A DNA stretch of 48,097 bases from Oscillospiraceae bacterium (GTDB lineage Bacteria; Bacillota; Clostridia; Oscillospirales; Oscillospiraceae), in NCBI GenBank assembly GCA_017435615.1, contig JAFSET010000068.1:1-48097 (forward strand), written 5' to 3'. Below the pieces are notes generated by a model. The model was given only the letters and a program-made list of their open reading frames with translations. It ran no database searches and was not told where the DNA came from. The translations under genes were made by a program, and so were the position numbers. Below are positions 44,292-48,097 of the stretch, piece after piece. Within the stretch, counting starts at the first letter, position 1, and each line of letters begins with the position of its first letter.

Positions 44292-46243
44292 AGTCCCATC
44301 TCCTTCATGTTTTTGGAGATGGTCTGCATCAGTTCATTGGATTCTGCCTGCAAGGTCAGCAATTCTCGGTGAATCTCGCCCATGCGCTGAGCAAAGTCCA
44401 CACCGTCATCCTCCACCGCAGCTACACCGACATAGGCACCGGGTGTCAGAGAATAATTCTTCTCGGCAATCTCTGCCCGGCTTGCCATCTTGCACAAACC
44501 GGGGATATCCCGATATTCGCCTTCACCGAATTTATCTGTTAGCCATTTCGCATCCAGAATAATCTGGCAAAGGTTCTCTACACCTTCAATGAAAATATCC
44601 AAGTCTGTTGCTAATCCGCGTTTATACTCTGCCAGGGTTTTTATTTCTTTGGCCTTGACAATTTCTTTTTGTGCATCCTTTTGCAGATTTGAAACATAAT
44701 TTGTCCATTTTTCAATTTGCCTTTTAGCAACAGTAATCGTATTGCGCAAATCATCAAGAAGCGGATACACAGCAAAAATATCCTGTGTTTCTTTGGATTT
44801 GTGGACAACAGAAAGAAGAAAAGAATTAAAGGAGATCACAAATTCGTTATCAACATATCCACCAAATACCGCACCTGCCCGAAGAACATAATCAATTTCG
44901 TTCTGAACCGCTCTATAGTATTCTCGGCACAGTTCTGCGTACTTCTCCACCTCGCCACGGTACAGCCACACGATGGCGTTCAGATTCTTCAGCTGCCACT
45001 CGCTCCACTCGTTGAGGGTACGATCCACTACGGTATAATAATTCCGGGCATCGATGAACAGCACATGATCTTGGATAGCTTCTGCCTTGCCCTTATCGAA
45101 GAACCAGATGGAGCAGGGCAGAGATTTGGTATAGAAGAAGTTGTTGCCTACGCTCATCATTACATCCACATGACCGGTCTCAACCAGTTTTTGACGGATA
45201 TCACGATCCTTACCGGAGCTGTCGGTGGCAGAGGATGCCATGATAAAGCCTGCCCGACCCTTTTCGTTCAGGTAGGCATAGAAATAGGAGATCCACAGAT
45301 AGTTGCCGTTGCCGAATTCCTTGGCAGCATTGATAGAAGGCAGACCAAAGGGCAGACGGCCTGCATTCATGGCAGACTCGGACTTGACCTTGTCCACATT
45401 AAAGGGCGGGTTTGCCATGACATAGTCGCAGCAACCCTCCAAAGAATGGGCATCGTTATAGAAGGTATTGGCTTCATTACCGGAGAGGATCTTGCCATTG
45501 AGGCCATGGACAGCCATATTCATCAAACACAGCTGGGCATTGTACTCCACTTTTTCCTGACCGTAGAAGGTCATAGCCGCATTGGCAGACATACCGTGGA
45601 GGTTTACAAAGTCACCGGTCTGCACGAACATACCACCGCTGCCGCAAGCAGGATCCAGCAGGATGCCCCGCTTGGGTTCCAGGACATTGACAATCATCTT
45701 GACCAGGGATTTGGGCGTGAAGAACACACCATCGTCAGATGCGATGTTCTTGGCGAATTTATTGAGGAAGTATTCGTAGATTCGACCCAGGATATCGCCG
45801 CCCACCTCATCCAGTGCGCTGTTATTGAAGATACGCAGCAGTTCGGAGAGGATCTCGTCGGTGAACATGGTGTAGTCCTTAGGCAGGACACCCACCAGCT
45901 GCTCGCTCTGCTCTTCAATCAGTTCCATGGCACGGTTCACAGCCTTGCCGATATCTGCACTCTCAGGCAGGTTCACAAGGTAGTCATAACGAGCCTCAGG
46001 AGGCAGGTACAGCGCGCTCTTTTCTGCAAAGTCGCTGGCTTCCACAGGCAGGACACGACCATTCCGGACAGGACGGTTCTTGAGAATTTCAGCCTCTACC
46101 AGTTTGAATCGACCATGGGCATAGCGCAGGAAAATCAGGCCCAACACAGGCATACAATATTGATTGGATGTCAGCTTGGAACCGGCACGCAATAAGTCCG
46201 CAGAATCCCAAAGTTCCGCTTCCAGTTTTCTAATGTTTATCAT
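44288..46243 (-). CDS. hsdM: Type I DNA adenine methyltransferase HsdM
   Basis: 651 residues. An N-terminal helical HsdM domain is followed by the methyltransferase core with motif I (LLDPACGSGGMF, SAM binding) and motif IV (NPPF at 278-281, N6-adenine class). The C-terminal third contains a long coiled-coil-rich extension, making it longer than many HsdM proteins. It methylates the target to protect host DNA and forms the enzyme core with HsdS. The ribosome site GAGGATAGAG precedes the ATG. It is 10 bp after the ATPase gene and coupled to hsdS. Confidence 0.96.
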   Translation of the reverse strand: MINIRKLEAELWDSADLLRAGSKLTSNQYCMPVLGLIFLRYAHGRFKLVEAEILKNRPVRNGRVLPVEASDFAEKSALYLPPEARYDYLVNLPESADIGKAVNRAMELIEEQSEQLVGVLPKDYTMFTDEILSELLRIFNNSALDEVGGDILGRIYEYFLNKFAKNIASDDGVFFTPKSLVKMIVNVLEPKRGILLDPACGSGGMFVQTGDFVNLHGMSANAAMTFYGQEKVEYNAQLCLMNMAVHGLNGKILSGNEANTFYNDAHSLEGCCDYVMANPPFNVDKVKSESAMNAGRLPFGLPSINAAKEFGNGNYLWISYFYAYLNEKGRAGFIMASSATDSSGKDRDIRQKLVETGHVDVMMSVGNNFFYTKSLPCSIWFFDKGKAEAIQDHVLFIDARNYYTVVDRTLNEWSEWQLKNLNAIVWLYRGEVEKYAELCREYYRAVQNEIDYVLRAGAVFGGYVDNEFVISFNSFLLSVVHKSKETQDIFAVYPLLDDLRNTITVAKRQIEKWTNYVSNLQKDAQKEIVKAKEIKTLAEYKRGLATDLDIFIEGVENLCQIILDAKWLTDKFGEGEYRDIPGLCKMASRAEIAEKNYSLTPGAYVGVAAVEDDGVDFAQRMGEIHRELLTLQAESNELMQTISKNMKEMGL

Positions 46244-46253
46244 ATCTCTATCC

Positions 46254-47507
46254 TCACATATCCAGGCTGTCTGCGTTCAACAGGAAGTCGTACACGCTGA
46301 TGACCAAAATACCGTCATCGGTATACCAGGGCGCAGGGGTATCCTTGACAACGATGACCTTTTTGAAGGAATCATCAATACGGAGCAGAGAATTGGTTTC
46401 CTGCTGCATTTTGGCATCGTCAGGAACCGCAAATGCGGACTGCACATAGTAGCGTTTGGCACCCTTGTTGCACACAAAATCCACTTCCAATTGTTTCTGC
46501 TGCCGGTTACCGGACTCGTCACAATCACGGGTTACAACCAAGCCCACATCTACATTGAAATCTCGTCCGATCAATTCGTTGAACAGTATGTTTTCCATCG
46601 TGTGGTTTTCTTCGATCTGACGGAAGTTGATCCGGGCATTTCGCAAACCCACATCGCTGAAATAATACTTTTGAGGGGTGTCAATATACTTTCTACCCTT
46701 TATGTCGTAACGGGTAGCTCTGGTGACAACAAAAGCATCACACAGATAGTCTAAATAACTCTTGACGGTATTGACACTGATCTTAATCCGTTTCTTGGTT
46801 TTGAAAGTGTCTGCCAGCTTTTTGGGATTGGTCAGAGAACCGATTCCGGAGGAGAGAATGTTGATCAATTCCTCAAATTCGCCCTTGTTGCGGATCTTAT
46901 GGCGACCAACAATGTCGTTGATGTATGTCTCGTCAAACAGCCGCTTCAGCAGCTCGATCTTTTGCTCCGGAGTGGGCAGAAGAACTACTGAGGGCAGCCC
47001 TCCGTACAGCACATATTCCTTCCAACCGTCGTATTTGTTTCCATCATAAACGGACATAAATTCCGCAAAGGACAGCGGGTTCATATGCAGTTCGTCGCCA
47101 CGCCCACGGAACTCGGTAATGATGTCCTTGGAAAGGAACTTCGCGTTACTACCGGTGACATATACATCCACATTGGGAATCCGCATAAAACCATTCAGTA
47201 CAGATTCAAATTCACCCAAAAGCTGCACCTCGTCCAGCAGAATATAGTACATCTGATCATCAGAGATTTGTGCTTTTATGTGGGGATACAGCACTTCCGG
47301 ATCCCGGAAATGCTTATTCTCAAAAGAATCAAAAGCAAGCTCGATAATATGATCCTCCGTAACGCCACTGGCACGCAGGTGCTGCTTAAACAAGGTAAAC
47401 AGAAGATAAGACTTGCCGCATCGGCGCATACCGGTAATGACTTTTATCAGTCTGTTATGTTTCTTTGCAATTAATTTTTGCAGATAATAATCACGCTTTA
47501 TTTCCAA
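46254..47507 (-). CDS. AAA ATPase with C-terminal DUF4143 domain
   Basis: About 417 residues. Walker A is GMRRCGKSYLL (near 27-37) and Walker B is MYYILLDEVQLL; ITEFRGRGDELHMNPLSFAEF follows, and the C-terminal DUF4143 region is about 200-340. The late sequence DCDESGNRQQKQLEVDFVCN resembles the nuclease-like (D-ExK) motif of this family. Such proteins are widespread in gut bacteria and of uncertain role. The start is taken as the TTG at 47507, eight bases after GAGG, giving the usual N-terminus MEIKRDYYLQKLI; a GTG at 47516 is the alternative. It heads the restriction operon, directly behind a consensus promoter. Confidence 0.85.
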   Translation of the reverse strand: MEIKRDYYLQKLIAKKHNRLIKVITGMRRCGKSYLLFTLFKQHLRASGVTEDHIIELAFDSFENKHFRDPEVLYPHIKAQISDDQMYYILLDEVQLLGEFESVLNGFMRIPNVDVYVTGSNAKFLSKDIITEFRGRGDELHMNPLSFAEFMSVYDGNKYDGWKEYVLYGGLPSVVLLPTPEQKIELLKRLFDETYINDIVGRHKIRNKGEFEELINILSSGIGSLTNPKKLADTFKTKKRIKISVNTVKSYLDYLCDAFVVTRATRYDIKGRKYIDTPQKYYFSDVGLRNARINFRQIEENHTMENILFNELIGRDFNVDVGLVVTRDCDESGNRQQKQLEVDFVCNKGAKRYYVQSAFAVPDDAKMQQETNSLLRIDDSFKKVIVVKDTPAPWYTDDGILVISVYDFLLNADSLDM

Positions 47508-47560
47508 TGTAACCACCTCGGTGAAAATATATTGCCAAATGCCACTGTTTTTTCAATAGT

Positions 47561-47589
47561 ATTATACCCATTACACAATAAAAAGTCAA
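47561..47589 (-). promoter_or_regulatory. Consensus sigma-A promoter of the restriction operon
   Basis: TTGACT (47589-47584), a 17-bp spacer and a perfect TATAAT (47566-47561) on the minus strand, 54 bp before the ATPase start. It lies about 70 bp inside the right end of the element, so the cargo does not depend on transcription from sigK. Confidence 0.85.
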
Positions 47590-47605
47590 ACATATATTGA
47601 GAATT

Positions 47606-47842
47606 TCATGCCTGTTGGCAGCAAATTTTCAATAGTCTTTGATTAGTCCAATGGTTCCTAATGTAGGCTACCAATCGCAGATTGCGTTCGATCAGTATGT
47701 TCCGGGCATCAATATCCCCTTGAGCGGAAAGGGCCAAATATTGGGTTTCTTCCTCTTTCGTCAAAGGTTTGGGGAAGCTGCCGGTTTGCAGCTGCAGGGC
47801 GTACATCAAGCCGCTGAGCATCAGCCATACTGCGGCGATCAT
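47606..47842 (-). pseudogene. sigK: sigK 5' fragment (N-terminal part of sigma-K)
   Basis: Starting at the ATG at 47842 (GGAGG eight bases upstream), the first 61 codons encode a hydrophobic N-terminus and SFPKPLTKEEETQYLAL, then GDIDARNILIERNLRLVAYI. This matches sigma-K up to the start of region 2. After the ATT codon at 47662-47660 the frame runs into unrelated sequence for 17 codons and stops. Sigma-K should continue for about 46 codons (including the region 2 core) before the crossover codons Asn-Glu; those are missing. The hydrophobic start resembles a pro-sequence as in B. subtilis pro-sigma-K. Confidence 0.88.
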
Positions 47843-47924
47843 ACATACCACCTCCACCATCTCCCCTATTCACCCCGGCAAGTCCATTTTCCAACAATAC
47901 TCATAATGTTTGCTTTATAAAATT

Positions 47925-47958
47925 GGACCACAGCTTCAATTTTGAAGCTGTGGTCCAC
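47925..47958. terminator. Perfect 16-bp hairpin upstream of sigK
   Basis: TGGACCACAGCTTCAA and TTGAAGCTGTGGTCCA flank a 2-base centre. On the minus strand it is followed by ATTTTATAAAG, so it may end transcription arriving from beyond the window, just before sigK. Confidence 0.6.
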
Positions 47959-47973
47959 AGTCTGTCAAAGAAC

Positions 47974-48005
47974 CCCCTGTTTTCATTAAGCGAAAACAGG
48001 GGTTT
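47974..48005. terminator. Second terminator-like hairpin upstream of sigK
   Basis: CCCCTGTTTTC and GAAAACAGGGG form an 11-bp stem with a short loop; TTTTGG follows on the plus strand. The remaining sequence to 48097 shows no gene. Confidence 0.65.
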
Positions 48006-48097
48006 TGGTATAGTTAGGTGCAAATATAAGCAATATCTGCGAGAAAACGGAGTTATCCCAACTCCAATTTGCTAGCTTTTTCAGATTCATGGCAGCA

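Larger units (their letters stand above)
33918..47659 (-). mobile_element. Skin-like sigK-intervening element carrying a type I restriction system
   Basis: About 13.7 kb lying between the two sigK parts. Left edge: serine recombinase whose 3' end coincides with the sigK junction. Next to it is a candidate excisionase and an unknown gene, then a divergent small gene, and then the cargo. The cargo is an ArsC/Spx-like gene and an operon for an AAA ATPase, HsdM, HsdS, a HEPN-like protein and HsdR. The left boundary is exact. The right boundary (47659/47660) is set where sigK homology stops, but it does not coincide with the expected crossover site, so a secondary deletion or insertion may have altered that end. 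Confidence 0.85.

Noticed and set aside
47843-47924. Sigma-E type promoter for sigK
   Set aside because: The region was read for -35 and -10 elements of the mother-cell sigma factor, but no convincing pair was found, so none is reported.

Overview
The window looks like chromosome from a spore-former-related gut Clostridia (Oscillospiraceae/Ruminococcaceae-like). The reasons are moderate GC content, Firmicutes-type ribosome binding sites, a Gram-positive style CpsB/CpsCD/LCP capsule apparatus, cell-wall-binding aromatic repeats, and a sporulation sigma factor gene (sigK) present as two separated halves. Nearly every gene lies on the minus strand, so the biological reading order is right to left. 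No rRNA or tRNA gene and no CRISPR array were seen.

Right part (about 33.6-47.9 kb): the 5' part of sigK (47842-47660) and the 3' part of sigK (33922-33569) flank 13.7 kb of foreign DNA, a 'skin'-type sigK-intervening element. At the left edge a large serine recombinase ends with its stop codon inside the AATGA sequence where the sigK 3' half begins. Its upstream neighbours are a small protein with an excisionase-like C-terminus and an unrecognised protein. The cargo is a complete type I restriction-modification operon (hsdM, hsdS, hsdR). It is headed by an AAA/DUF4143 ATPase with a consensus promoter, and it carries an AT-rich HEPN-like protein (R-x4-H motif) between hsdS and hsdR. That is the position where PrrC-type anticodon nucleases sit in other type I loci. 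An ArsC/Spx-like gene follows. The sigK 5' fragment stops about 46 codons short of the expected junction, so excision at the visible site would not by itself rebuild an intact sigma-K.

Middle and left part (about 4.4-33.4 kb): a large surface-polysaccharide locus. Running right to left it holds a membrane-anchored HCx5R phosphatase, a phosphoglycosyl transferase with its own promoter, two GT2-type glycosyltransferases, a LicD protein and a lipoprotein. Next come two very large secreted proteins: one with tandem CxxC repeats, the other with a phosphodiester glycosidase domain and exact 444-bp cell-wall-binding repeats. After these lie a HAD-GNAT-SGNH protein, a second LicD, a flippase, a TagD-like cytidylyltransferase, a GT4, a Wzy-like polymerase, two tandem CpsC-CpsD fusion kinases, a CpsB phosphatase, a small anchored protein and an LCP ligase. 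Together they can build a polymer on undecaprenyl phosphate, decorate it with phospho-substituents, flip, polymerise, length-control and attach it to the wall, with surface proteins that may bind or trim it.

Left end (0.4-4.3 kb): a potA-potB-potCD polyamine ABC transporter operon in which the permease PotC and the binding protein PotD are one polypeptide. The gaps at 1-421 and 23.6-23.95 kb hold copies of a dispersed multi-hairpin repeat.
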